A stretch of 11,606 nucleotides of DNA from Oscillospiraceae bacterium (lineage in GTDB: Bacteria > Bacillota > Clostridia > UBA1381): NCBI GenBank assembly GCA_022508725.1, contig JAFLUR010000044.1, forward strand, positions 1 to 11,606. The letters run 5' to 3'. Below are positions 1-7,068 of this stretch, one piece after another; the stretch's first letter is position 1, and every line of letters begins with the position of its first letter. The notes under the pieces are model-generated. The model did no database searches and was not told where the DNA came from. It saw only the letters and a list, made by a program, of their open reading frames with translations. The position numbers and the translations under genes are program-made.

Positions 1-2
1 CG

Positions 3-44
3 GCGGGAAAAGATGCCAAAAAGATGATGATTGGAAGATACTAA
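3..44 (+). CDS. possible C-terminal end of an upstream gene (partial)
   Basis: Frame 3 is open from the window edge to a TAA at 42-44 and would encode the last 13 residues of a protein (AGKDAKKMMIGRY). The other two + frames also close within the first 70 bases, so the choice of frame is a guess, based on the natural look of the peptide and on its ending just before the control region. No family can be assigned from so few residues. If real, the gene ends about 70 bases before the promoter at 117-145 and belongs to a separate or read-through transcription unit. Confidence 0.3.
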   Translation, partial: AGKDAKKMMIGRY

Positions 45-72
45 ACAGGCTCTTATGCGGATAAGTCAAAAA

Positions 73-102
73 TTGAGCGATTTTACGGTAAAATCACCTC
101 AA
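73..102. promoter_or_regulatory. imperfect inverted repeat upstream of the promoter
   Basis: Arms TTGAG (73-77) plus GATTTTA (79-85) face TAAAATC (89-95) plus CTCAA (98-102), with a CGG loop and a small asymmetric interruption (C on one side, AC on the other). That makes 12 base pairs in 30 bases. The right side is followed by A-rich sequence, so it is not an intrinsic terminator for + strand transcripts. On the - strand the dyad is followed by five T's, but no gene there needs terminating. It sits just upstream of the -35 box, centred about 65 bases before the expected transcription start, where activators often bind. Role as operator, or as a 3' stabilising hairpin for the upstream mRNA, is inference. 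Confidence 0.45.
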
Positions 103-116
103 AAACAAAAACATGA

Positions 117-145
117 TTGACTTTAGGCGAATAATATGATAAAAT
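117..145 (+). promoter_or_regulatory. predicted vegetative promoter of the operon
   Basis: TTGACT (117-122) matches the -35 consensus at five of six bases. A spacer of exactly 17 bases leads to TAAAAT (140-145), which matches the -10 consensus at five of six. A TG dinucleotide at 137-138, one base before the -10, gives the extended -10 form. The surroundings are strongly AT-rich (120-175) compared with the genes. The start of transcription would fall near 151-153, giving an untranslated leader of about 130 bases before the first gene at 284. This is the best sigma-A type promoter I found in the window, and no comparable site was found between later genes. Confidence 0.75.
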
Positions 146-197
146 GATAATATATATACATTTTTTTAAATAACTGTAACAGATAAGGCTGATTGAT

Positions 198-311
198 GTG
201 ATTGCATTTACCGAAGCCGGTAAGCATTTTTTTGAAGAAGGATTAGGCGATATGCCCAAAGAGCGGAAACAGGAGGCGGATTTATGGAGAAACCGATGGT
301 ACAGATTGTAA
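198..311 (+). CDS. possible short leader ORF overlapping the attenuator (37 codons)
   Basis: A GTG at 198 is preceded by TAAGG (184-188) at a 9-base distance. The frame stays open for 37 codons to a TAA at 309-311, out of frame with the glycosyltransferase start at 284, which it overlaps by 28 bases. The ORF runs straight through the terminator-like hairpin at 203-233. If it is translated, ribosomes would cover the hairpin and allow read-through, and translation could also couple to the next gene. A second oddity is a start-stop ATG-TGA at 196-201 in another frame. The peptide resembles no family I recognise. An ORF of this length can arise by chance, so this is a weak call. Confidence 0.18.
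   Translation: MIAFTEAGKHFFEEGLGDMPKERKQEADLWRNRWYRL
203..233 (+). terminator. intrinsic terminator in the 5' leader (attenuator candidate)
   Basis: TTACCG (208-213), loop AAGC (214-217) and CGGTAA (218-223) form a perfect six-pair stem. TGC (203-205) and GCA (224-226) extend it across a two-base bulge, and seven T's follow at 227-233. This is the standard shape of an intrinsic terminator. It lies about 50 bases after the predicted transcription start and 50 bases before the first gene, so it would stop transcripts before the operon unless something overrides it. Conditional read-through of long polysaccharide operons is known in Clostridia for NusG-like factors such as LoaP. Which mechanism works here cannot be told. 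The stem is short, so termination may be partial. Confidence 0.6.
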
Positions 312-1123
312 TTCCGGTATACCGTGCGGAAAAAACAATCCGCCGCTGTCTGGACAGCGTAATTGGGCAGACCTTTCGTGATTGGCAGGCTGTATTGGCA
401 GACGATGCCTCTGATGACGGAAGCCTTGATATTCTTATGGAATACGCTGCGAATGACCGGCGGTTTACGGTGCTGAGGCACACGCAAAATCAAGGCGCCG
501 CGGCGGCAAGGAACACCGCAATGGAGCATCTGTTCGGAGAATACACGGCTTTTCTTGACGCGGACGACTATTGGGAGCCTGCCATGCTGGAGACTCTGGT
601 CGGCGCCGCGACGGATAATGACTGCGATGTGGTGCAGTGCCGATATCTGTATGATCTTCCCGGAGGGAAACAGATCGTGCCCAAAGGCGTATTTTCCCGG
701 GATATGCTGCTCTGCGGCAGGGAGATGAAAAAGGTTTACATAAAAATGATGACGGGAATCAATATGAATCATGTGTGCATGAAGCTGATCCGGACCTCGC
801 TCATACAAAACCTGCGGTTTGATACCGCATTGCCCACTGCGGAAGATTTGGATTTTTGTGTGGGATTGTTTTGCGATGTAAAGAGATATTATTTTATCAA
901 TCAACCGCTGTATCACTATTTCAGGAGCGGGACTTCAATTACAGGCAGCGGACTGCCTTTCGGAGAAAGGCTCAAGGCGAACCGGAAGGTTTCACGGAAA
1001 ATGCTTTCTGCGCTGCCGGCGTGGAAGACGGACAGTTTGTTTTATAAGGCGATGGCGCTGGCAAGACCTTATATAATCATGCTGTCGAAGGTGTGGCGTA
1101 TGTTGAGAGAAAAACTTGCATAA
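284..1123 (+). CDS. GT2-family glycosyltransferase (GT-A fold)
   Basis: A 279-residue cytoplasmic glycosyltransferase, expected to add one sugar from a nucleotide-sugar donor to the lipid-linked repeat unit. The N-terminal GT-A domain shows IVIPVY (8-13), the nucleotide-binding DDASDDGS (from D40), the QGAAAARN segment (70-77) and the metal-binding DAD (D92-D94) in FLDADDYW. A likely catalytic-base motif is E187-D188 in TAEDLDF. The C-terminal 80 residues are basic and partly amphipathic and may touch the membrane. There is no clear transmembrane segment. The ATG at 284 follows AGGAGG with a good spacing and places the first beta strand at once, so the start is firm. It is the first gene after the leader terminator, and the next gene begins 16 bases after its stop. 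Donor and acceptor sugars cannot be predicted. Confidence 0.9.
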   Translation: MEKPMVQIVIPVYRAEKTIRRCLDSVIGQTFRDWQAVLADDASDDGSLDILMEYAANDRRFTVLRHTQNQGAAAARNTAMEHLFGEYTAFLDADDYWEPAMLETLVGAATDNDCDVVQCRYLYDLPGGKQIVPKGVFSRDMLLCGREMKKVYIKMMTGINMNHVCMKLIRTSLIQNLRFDTALPTAEDLDFCVGLFCDVKRYYFINQPLYHYFRSGTSITGSGLPFGERLKANRKVSRKMLSALPAWKTDSLFYKAMALARPYIIMLSKVWRMLREKLA

Positions 1124-1139
1124 AAAGGGTGGATGGGAA

Positions 1140-2531
1140 ATGGTACGTTCAAAATCAAGAAATTTGAATAATGAACACTTGTATTTTATGATTGGAAATA
1201 CCGTTGCCGTTATTGTAATTTTGGTTATTGCTACGGTACTGCTGCCGGAATGCGGCTCTATAGGCAGACGTAACATGGTATTCCTGAATATGGGAAACGG
1301 CGCCTTGATCATGATGTTTATGCATTTTATGGATAAGTACAGAGAATTGGACTGCAGTCTTTATGAAAAAGCCGTTATCACGGTCCTTTCCGTACTGTAT
1401 TCCTTTGCTGTTTTATGTATAATCAATCCGATTTTCTTCCGGGAATCGAAAAAGCTGATAGCCGACGCGGCTGTTGCTGCCGCGGATATTGTAAGCGTGA
1501 TCTCCGCAGACGCGGTGATGGGATATATTTTCGACAGAAAACCGAGGCCGTCTCTTCTTGTAATCGACATAGACGGCAAAAATTTTTACCGAACGAAAAA
1601 AATCAAATACGGCGTGGGAAGAGACTATGATGCTAGGTATGAGAACCTCCGGCTGAAGGATACGGACGCTTTTGATGAATTTATAGAATTGTCTTTTCCG
1701 GTTTACGATGCCGTCTGCGTGTTTGACTCGATGCCTGAGGAGCTGTATCGCGCAGCGGTGAATGCGGCGAATCAATACAATAAGGATCTGTTCATAGTTC
1801 CCGAGATTATTGATGTCGGAAAGCTCAATGCAAAGGTTATTCATTTCGATGACATACTGACGCTGTACATACGAAATAAATCGCTGAATTTTTTTGTGGC
1901 GTTTGTAAAACGCGCGATGGATATAGTGATAGCCTCGGTAGGAATAGCGGCGGCGTGTATACCCATGGCGCTGATTGCGGCGGCTGTCAAGCTGTCATCT
2001 CCCGGTCCGGTCTTTTACAAGCAGAAGCGGTTGACCGGAAATAAAAAGGAATTCGACATTTATAAATTCAGAACCATGGTTCCGGACGCGGAAAAGCTGA
2101 CCGGTCCCAAAATTGCGGTAAAGGATGACCCGAGAATTACGCCGGTCGGTAAAATTTTAAGGTCATACCGGCTGGATGAGCTTCCTCAATTCATAAATGT
2201 GCTCAAAGGGGATATGAGTATTGTGGGACCCAGACCGGAACGGCCGTTTTTTGTGGAACGTTTTTCAAAAGAGGTCGAAGGATATGATCAGCGATTCAAG
2301 ATGAAGGCGGGAATTACCGGTCTTTCCCATGTGTACGGAAAATATGCGACCCATATATGGGATAGGACCTACTATGATTTGTATTACATTACGCATTATT
2401 CTCTTCTTCTTGACCTTAAGATTATACTGCTTACAACCAAAACCGTATTTTTGAAATCTACGGCGGAGGGCGAAGACGAGTATAAACAAGATACATCAAG
2501 TCATTCTGATACGGAGGCGAATATTCATTGA
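1140..2531 (+). CDS. polyprenyl-phosphate sugar-1-phosphate transferase (bacterial sugar transferase family)
   Basis: This enzyme should start the repeat unit by moving a sugar phosphate from UDP-sugar to undecaprenyl phosphate at the inner membrane face. It has 463 residues. Four hydrophobic segments lie near 15-36, 46-65, 77-100 and 107-130, followed by a soluble linker domain (about 135-245). The C-terminal catalytic domain (about 252-440) starts with the KRAMD re-entrant helix and contains SSPGPVFYKQKR (286-297), YKFRTM (308-313), the catalytic Asp-Glu pair D346-E347 in RLDELPQ, and MSIVGPRPERP. This is the long WbaP/CpsE-like layout. The frame opens earlier at a TTG (1116), but ATG 1140 has GGTGG upstream and avoids overlap with the previous gene. 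After the domain there is an unusual hydrophilic tail of about 20 residues rich in Asp, Glu, Ser and Thr. The stop overlaps the next start (TTGA). Confidence 0.93.
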   Translation: MVRSKSRNLNNEHLYFMIGNTVAVIVILVIATVLLPECGSIGRRNMVFLNMGNGALIMMFMHFMDKYRELDCSLYEKAVITVLSVLYSFAVLCIINPIFFRESKKLIADAAVAAADIVSVISADAVMGYIFDRKPRPSLLVIDIDGKNFYRTKKIKYGVGRDYDARYENLRLKDTDAFDEFIELSFPVYDAVCVFDSMPEELYRAAVNAANQYNKDLFIVPEIIDVGKLNAKVIHFDDILTLYIRNKSLNFFVAFVKRAMDIVIASVGIAAACIPMALIAAAVKLSSPGPVFYKQKRLTGNKKEFDIYKFRTMVPDAEKLTGPKIAVKDDPRITPVGKILRSYRLDELPQFINVLKGDMSIVGPRPERPFFVERFSKEVEGYDQRFKMKAGITGLSHVYGKYATHIWDRTYYDLYYITHYSLLLDLKIILLTTKTVFLKSTAEGEDEYKQDTSSHSDTEANIH

Positions 2532-4000
2532 AACCGAAACGAAACAATGCAAAGAAAAATTTGAAAAATCTTAAAAAGAACTTATACTTGGGCAGGGCGA
2601 CAAAGTTTAAACGCACAATCATTATTATGGTTTTAGCCGGGTTTACGGTATCGCTGCTGTATCTGTTCCGGTATATCTATATCGGGTATGCCGCTTCAAA
2701 TGCTAATATTATTCTCACCTATCCGGAAATTGCCCTGTCGCAAAATCCGGACGGAAGCAGATTTGCAAGCTATGAGTTTGTCAGTGAGGATAATCTGCGC
2801 GAAGCGTTGGAAAGAATGCAGCAGGAAAGAAAATACACCGATTACACGGTGTCCGATTTGCGGGATTGCTTTGAGGTCCGCAGTGTTCTGGAAAACTCTG
2901 CGAATGCCTTGGTTGCATCCTCCAGAAGCGCGGGCAACGATTTCAGTTATGTGGCAAACGAATACAGTCTGACTTACACTCAGCCTCATGATTACCACAA
3001 CAAAAATGTCTTTAGGAAGATATTCAGTTCGGATTACAGTCGTGATTTTTTGGATACGCTTGTTGAGGTAAACCGCGAGCGATTTGCCGATAAAACAGGC
3101 GGATACAGCGGATTTGAGACTTTGACCGAGGTGGATGATACCGAGAACTATGATTACGGTGAGAAGCTGTATGTATACCGGACTAAAATTCGCGCAATCA
3201 GCGCATTTCTCAATTCGCTGCATGAAAAATATCCGGATTTCGTTACAACGGAGGGGTTGTCTTTGAAGGATATTGAGGGAAAATACAGATTTTTGGTTTA
3301 TGATAAATTAGACGGAATTTCAAACTTTATCGAATCATCAGGTATATCGAAGGACACGGATCAGGCGTCGAATAAGATCAAAGTCAGTATCGAAAACAAC
3401 ACGTTGAAATACAATAAACACCTGGATCGTTCTCAGATCAATAAATTTGCCATGGAAAACTACGACCATACTTTTACGGAGAATTTGATCAACGTAATAC
3501 AGAACGACCGCTACGGACTGTATCAGGCACGACCGAAAACAGCCTATGACACCGTGGTGGAACAAAAACACCATGAGGATGAAAGCATTGCGGAATATTC
3601 CGCGGTGATCAAGGAATTCAACCGGCAGCTGTCGATTTATACCGAATCCGAATATCCGACGGAGGAAGATTTGTCGGATAACGGCCCGCTTATCGAAAAA
3701 TGCGAGAGACTGATAGGTGACTTTGAGACGGAATATAAATCTGTTTCCGATACCGCATGCAAGGCTGTGAAGGAATATTACAACAGAATGAACAAAAGCT
3801 ATTTGACCGCAGAGATCACTCACAGCCGGCTGTTTACATATAACCTGCTTGTCAAAATGGCTGTTGTTTTTGTAATAAGCGCGGCGCTTGCCTTTATCGT
3901 TGCGATCTTTGTAAATACGATCAGTGACAGCCGGAAGCTGAAAAATAAAAAAATGAAGATCAAAGAGATCAAACAATCCGCCGGAGAAATGGAGATGTAA
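2528..4000 (+). CDS. Wzz-like membrane protein A, probable chain-length/export partner of the next gene
   Basis: A 490-residue protein with a very basic N-terminal tail (1-30), one transmembrane segment (about 30-53), a region of about 385 residues outside the cell, a second transmembrane segment (about 440-463) and a basic 27-residue tail. This is the topology of Wzz/CapA polysaccharide co-polymerases, but I see no textbook Wzz motif, so the family is inferred from topology and context. It has no nucleotide-binding site. The start is a TTG whose last two bases overlap the TGA of the sugar transferase; GGAGG lies ten bases before it. The next in-frame ATG (codon 34) would cut into the first membrane segment, so TTG is well supported. 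By eye, parts of the outer domain align with the next protein, for example around the shared YPDF (235-238 here, 210-213 there) and GLY (330-332 here, 296-298 there), suggesting an old gene duplication. Confidence 0.75.
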   Translation: MKPKRNNAKKNLKNLKKNLYLGRATKFKRTIIIMVLAGFTVSLLYLFRYIYIGYAASNANIILTYPEIALSQNPDGSRFASYEFVSEDNLREALERMQQERKYTDYTVSDLRDCFEVRSVLENSANALVASSRSAGNDFSYVANEYSLTYTQPHDYHNKNVFRKIFSSDYSRDFLDTLVEVNRERFADKTGGYSGFETLTEVDDTENYDYGEKLYVYRTKIRAISAFLNSLHEKYPDFVTTEGLSLKDIEGKYRFLVYDKLDGISNFIESSGISKDTDQASNKIKVSIENNTLKYNKHLDRSQINKFAMENYDHTFTENLINVIQNDRYGLYQARPKTAYDTVVEQKHHEDESIAEYSAVIKEFNRQLSIYTESEYPTEEDLSDNGPLIEKCERLIGDFETEYKSVSDTACKAVKEYYNRMNKSYLTAEITHSRLFTYNLLVKMAVVFVISAALAFIVAIFVNTISDSRKLKNKKMKIKEIKQSAGEMEM

Positions 4001-4003
4001 CTT

Positions 4004-6202
4004 ATGGGACTGATTAGCATGGTAGAAATAATAGAGCTGATCCGTAAAAATTTTTTGAAAATTCTTGCCTTTTCTCTTGCGGTGGCGATTTTGGGCGGTT
4101 TTGCGGCAAATTATATGCAGACTTACACTTGTACGCTCGGATTCAAGTATAACTATGAAGGCGCAGCCGATGAGCTGGCTCCGGACGGAGTGAGCAAGCT
4201 GGACCCGTACGAGATACAGAACCCGGTGGTAATCCAGGCAGCTCTGGAGGATATGGGAGTTTCGGCAAATGACAGTACCGTCAAGGGTATCCGTCAGAAT
4301 ATTACGGTGAACAAAGTGGTAACCGATCTGGATAAAGAGGTATCGGAATCGGCGGCGCTTTTGGGTGAAAAGTATGATGTGACGGCAACGGAATATGAGA
4401 TGAGCTTTAAATACAAGGCATATCTGGGCGAGGAATTCGGAATAAGAATGTTCAGCAACATTGTCAACGCATACGATGAATTCCTGCTTAATAAGTATTA
4501 TAACAAGAGGACCATCGAGGACTTTGCAAAGGTGGTAAAGGATTCCGATGCGGAATATATTGTAATTGCGGAAAGCATGAGCGAAAATCTTGATAACATT
4601 ATCGCATATTTGGAGGAGCAGGCGTTAAATTACCCGGATTTCAGATCCAGAGTCACCGGATACACCTTCTCGGAGCTGGCTCTCATTTACCGGAATTTGC
4701 GGGATATCCAATATGCAAAATACTACGGCAATATCCGTATCGGAAACCTTGCAAGAGACCGGGAAATGGTGATCAAGAGCTATCAGACAAAAGTGCAGGG
4801 GCTTTGGGAACAGTGGAACATAGATCAGCCTATTGCGGAAAATTATAAAAACGAGATCATAACATTCTATGATTCCTATAAAGCGGCAGGTCTTTACACG
4901 CAGGCGGAGGAAGTGCAGCGTAATCCGGATTCCTCAAACAATCGTGATCAGGATGTTCTGTCGAATAAGGCTTTGGAGGAGTACACCAATACATATGACG
5001 ATATTATATTGAACTACACAACAAATGCCGGCAATGCCACCGATGCGGTTCATACGATCAATTATTACAATATGATCATTGACGCGTATGGGCAGGATAC
5101 CGTCCCGGAGGATGTCAAAAACGATCTGATCGGCAAAAATGAAATTATCTTGAATGACATTGTGAGACTGTCCGCGGAATACAGCGATATTGCCAACAAA
5201 ACGATCACAGAGCTGTATAATCAAAAGGTCAATAACGCTTTGCAATACCTGATCCTGCCCGAAGCGAATGCGGATATCCCCGTGCAGCTGATCGTAATAT
5301 TCCTGGCTGTTTTGAGCTTTGGATTCGGATTGATTTTTGTGATCGTGGCGGAGTTCCTGAAAAAGAACGACCTGATTGGAGAGAAATCGGATGATGATGT
5401 GCAGGAAAATAACGGCACCGTCGATATGAGCGATATGGATGAGCTCCACCGGCTCCTGTATCAACAATACATGGCCGGATTCAGCGAATTTTTCCTGGTT
5501 TATCAGGATATGCTGGCATGCAAGGACGATCTGCCGCTGCACTGCGAAGCGTTTATCCGTTGGAACAGCTCCGAACTGGGTCTTGTCCCATCGGGAAAAA
5601 TCATCGAGTGCGTTGCCGATTTGAATATATTCAATCAGTTTAATGATTGGATAATCAAAAATGTTTGTGAGGATCTGGCTCTGCGCAGAGAGCGGGACGA
5701 GACTATGCCGATCGTGCATATCAATTGCCCTCATTCGGAGCTGGATGACTTTGCTTTGAACGATATCATTTTAAATTATACCGCCAAAAACCGTATTCCC
5801 GTCAAGAATGTGTGCTTGGAGCTGGAAGGAAAGGACGTTTCGTCTTCTTTGGAAGATATCATGCTTTTGAGCGAAATGGGCGTAAGTATTTGTATCGACC
5901 GGTTTGAAGACAGCAACGAAGAGCAGGAAATCATAAGCGTTATAAAGCCCAATTACATTAAGATGAACATGGATATATTGAGTTCGGATATTTATACAAC
6001 TCAGCACAAAAATATTTTGAAAATCGAGAAAAATGTGTATATTCACATAAGCGATATCATATTGCGCTGCAATAAAAACGGGATCCGGACGTGTATCTGC
6101 GGCATTGAGAATGAGATGCAGGATAAGCTTGTCAGAAATCTCGGATTTGATTACACGCAAGGGTATTACTACAAAAAGCCGGAGGCTCTTGAAAGCCGGT
6201 AA
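4004..6202 (+). CDS. Wzz-like membrane protein B fused to a degenerate EAL (c-di-GMP) domain
   Basis: A 732-residue fusion. Residues 1-17 are cytoplasmic, 18-38 a membrane segment, 39-426 lie outside the cell, 427-450 form a second membrane segment preceded by a Pro-containing stretch (LPEANADIP), and 451-480 are an acidic linker. Residues about 490-730 align by eye with EAL phosphodiesterases: EAF in place of EAL (E515), RWN followed by SELGLVPSGKII, N574, E606, D632, K653, E702, and the ending LGFDYTQGYYYKKP (Q719). Changed positions are G609 for the second Glu of the ExxE motif, R633 for the second Asp of DDF, no Gly-rich loop 6 (DRFEDS), N655 for Asp after the Lys, and C699 for Glu of the AEGVE motif. 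Hydrolysis therefore looks lost or weak, and c-di-GMP binding is plausible. The topology puts the EAL part in the cytoplasm, where c-di-GMP is. ATG 4004 has GGAGA nine bases upstream; ATG 4019 is an alternative. Confidence 0.85.
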   Translation: MGLISMVEIIELIRKNFLKILAFSLAVAILGGFAANYMQTYTCTLGFKYNYEGAADELAPDGVSKLDPYEIQNPVVIQAALEDMGVSANDSTVKGIRQNITVNKVVTDLDKEVSESAALLGEKYDVTATEYEMSFKYKAYLGEEFGIRMFSNIVNAYDEFLLNKYYNKRTIEDFAKVVKDSDAEYIVIAESMSENLDNIIAYLEEQALNYPDFRSRVTGYTFSELALIYRNLRDIQYAKYYGNIRIGNLARDREMVIKSYQTKVQGLWEQWNIDQPIAENYKNEIITFYDSYKAAGLYTQAEEVQRNPDSSNNRDQDVLSNKALEEYTNTYDDIILNYTTNAGNATDAVHTINYYNMIIDAYGQDTVPEDVKNDLIGKNEIILNDIVRLSAEYSDIANKTITELYNQKVNNALQYLILPEANADIPVQLIVIFLAVLSFGFGLIFVIVAEFLKKNDLIGEKSDDDVQENNGTVDMSDMDELHRLLYQQYMAGFSEFFLVYQDMLACKDDLPLHCEAFIRWNSSELGLVPSGKIIECVADLNIFNQFNDWIIKNVCEDLALRRERDETMPIVHINCPHSELDDFALNDIILNYTAKNRIPVKNVCLELEGKDVSSSLEDIMLLSEMGVSICIDRFEDSNEEQEIISVIKPNYIKMNMDILSSDIYTTQHKNILKIEKNVYIHISDIILRCNKNGIRTCICGIENEMQDKLVRNLGFDYTQGYYYKKPEALESR

Positions 6203-6219
6203 TCGGGGAGGCATGATGT

Positions 6220-7068
6220 ATGAAGATATTAAAACGAATTCTTGTAATTCTCGTTTTAATTGCGGTCGCGATTTTTGCGGCACTCCGGATAAATGCCGTA
6301 CAGCGGGAGCATGTGGTATTGAAGGAATATCACTTCCGGCATCGGGAAATTCCGCAGGGATTTAACGGCTATCGTATTCTTGCGGTTTCCGATCTGCATG
6401 AAGCGCCGTTTGCGGAGCAAATTGCCCTGCATATCAAAAAGACAGAGCCGGATATTGTTGTTTTTACCGGAGACATGAACCGGCTTCCGGACGATTCTGT
6501 CCGGGAAACGGTTAAGCTGCGGGAGTTGGTGAAGGATATACCGATGTATGCGGTTTCGGGGAACCATGAAAGGCAAAATTACAACTATTATGAGATCATC
6601 GCGGTAATGAAAGCATTTGGCATTACCCCGTTGGAAAACGACGGTGTTTGGCTGGAAAACAGAGAGGATAAAATTCTGCTCATCGGCGCCGAAGACCCGA
6701 ATAAGGACAACATCTCGGCCGAGGACCGGGATAGGGTAAAGAGCAAGATCACGGAGGAGCTTCCGGAGGAGCCGTGCTTCTCAATCCTCCTGTTCCATCG
6801 CGCCGGTATGTATCCGGATATTAAGGACACAGGCGTCGATTTGATTTTGGCGGGAGATATTCATGGCGGCGTAGCGCGGCTTCCGTTTATCGGCGGTATA
6901 TTCGGGAACAGCCGGACAAAGAAATATTTCCCCGATTATGATTACGGAATGTTTCGGGAAGGTGACGGCGCCGCAATGATCGTAAACGGAGGCTGTGACA
7001 AAGACGACAAAAAAAAGCGGTATTTCAATCCGCCGGAGGTCGTGCTTGTTACTCTGGAAAGCGAGTAA
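6220..7068 (+). CDS. membrane-anchored calcineurin-like metallophosphoesterase (YkuE/YaeI type)
   Basis: A 282-residue protein with an N-terminal membrane anchor (about 5-25) and a metallophosphoesterase domain that should face outward. The dimetal-site motifs are in order: SDLH (D58, H60), GD (D85), GNHE (N115, H116), a single His (H193 in LLFHR) and GDIHGG (212-217). The last motif is normally GHxHGG, so a metal-ligand His is Asp213 here, which could still bind metal. A single base change (CAT to GAT) explains it. Relatives of this type hydrolyse phosphate esters or diesters, including lipid-linked substrates, but the substrate here is unknown. Possible jobs are removing phosphate from lipid carriers or from the polymer. 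The ATG has a strong GGGGAGG eight bases upstream, 17 bases after the fusion gene's stop. The C-terminal FNPPEVVLVTL matches the family's usual ending. Confidence 0.85.
   Translation: MKILKRILVILVLIAVAIFAALRINAVQREHVVLKEYHFRHREIPQGFNGYRILAVSDLHEAPFAEQIALHIKKTEPDIVVFTGDMNRLPDDSVRETVKLRELVKDIPMYAVSGNHERQNYNYYEIIAVMKAFGITPLENDGVWLENREDKILLIGAEDPNKDNISAEDRDRVKSKITEELPEEPCFSILLFHRAGMYPDIKDTGVDLILAGDIHGGVARLPFIGGIFGNSRTKKYFPDYDYGMFREGDGAAMIVNGGCDKDDKKKRYFNPPEVVLVTLESE

Noticed and set aside
152..283. c-di-GMP riboswitch in the leader, which would fit the EAL protein
   Set aside because: I looked for the conserved pieces of the class I (GEMM) switch and did not find them; the leader is also short. 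I cannot exclude an unknown RNA class.
83..916. Long - strand open frame of 277 codons covering the leader and first glycosyltransferase
   Set aside because: It is antisense to a gene with clear GT2 motifs, crosses the promoter and terminator, is rich in His, Arg and Ile in the pattern of reverse-strand shadows, and has no recognisable domain.
4934..5734. Long - strand open frame of 266 codons inside the Wzz-EAL gene
   Set aside because: It is a shadow of the + strand codon use; the + strand product has recognisable membrane segments and EAL motifs here, and the antisense product has none. The same reasoning removes the antisense frames at 3338-3976, 7448-8125 and 9719-10393.
6181..6202. Hairpin at the end of the Wzz-EAL gene (GGCT/AGCC arms) as a terminator
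   Set aside because: The stem is four pairs with a six-base loop, no T-run follows, and the next gene's ribosome site starts immediately after.
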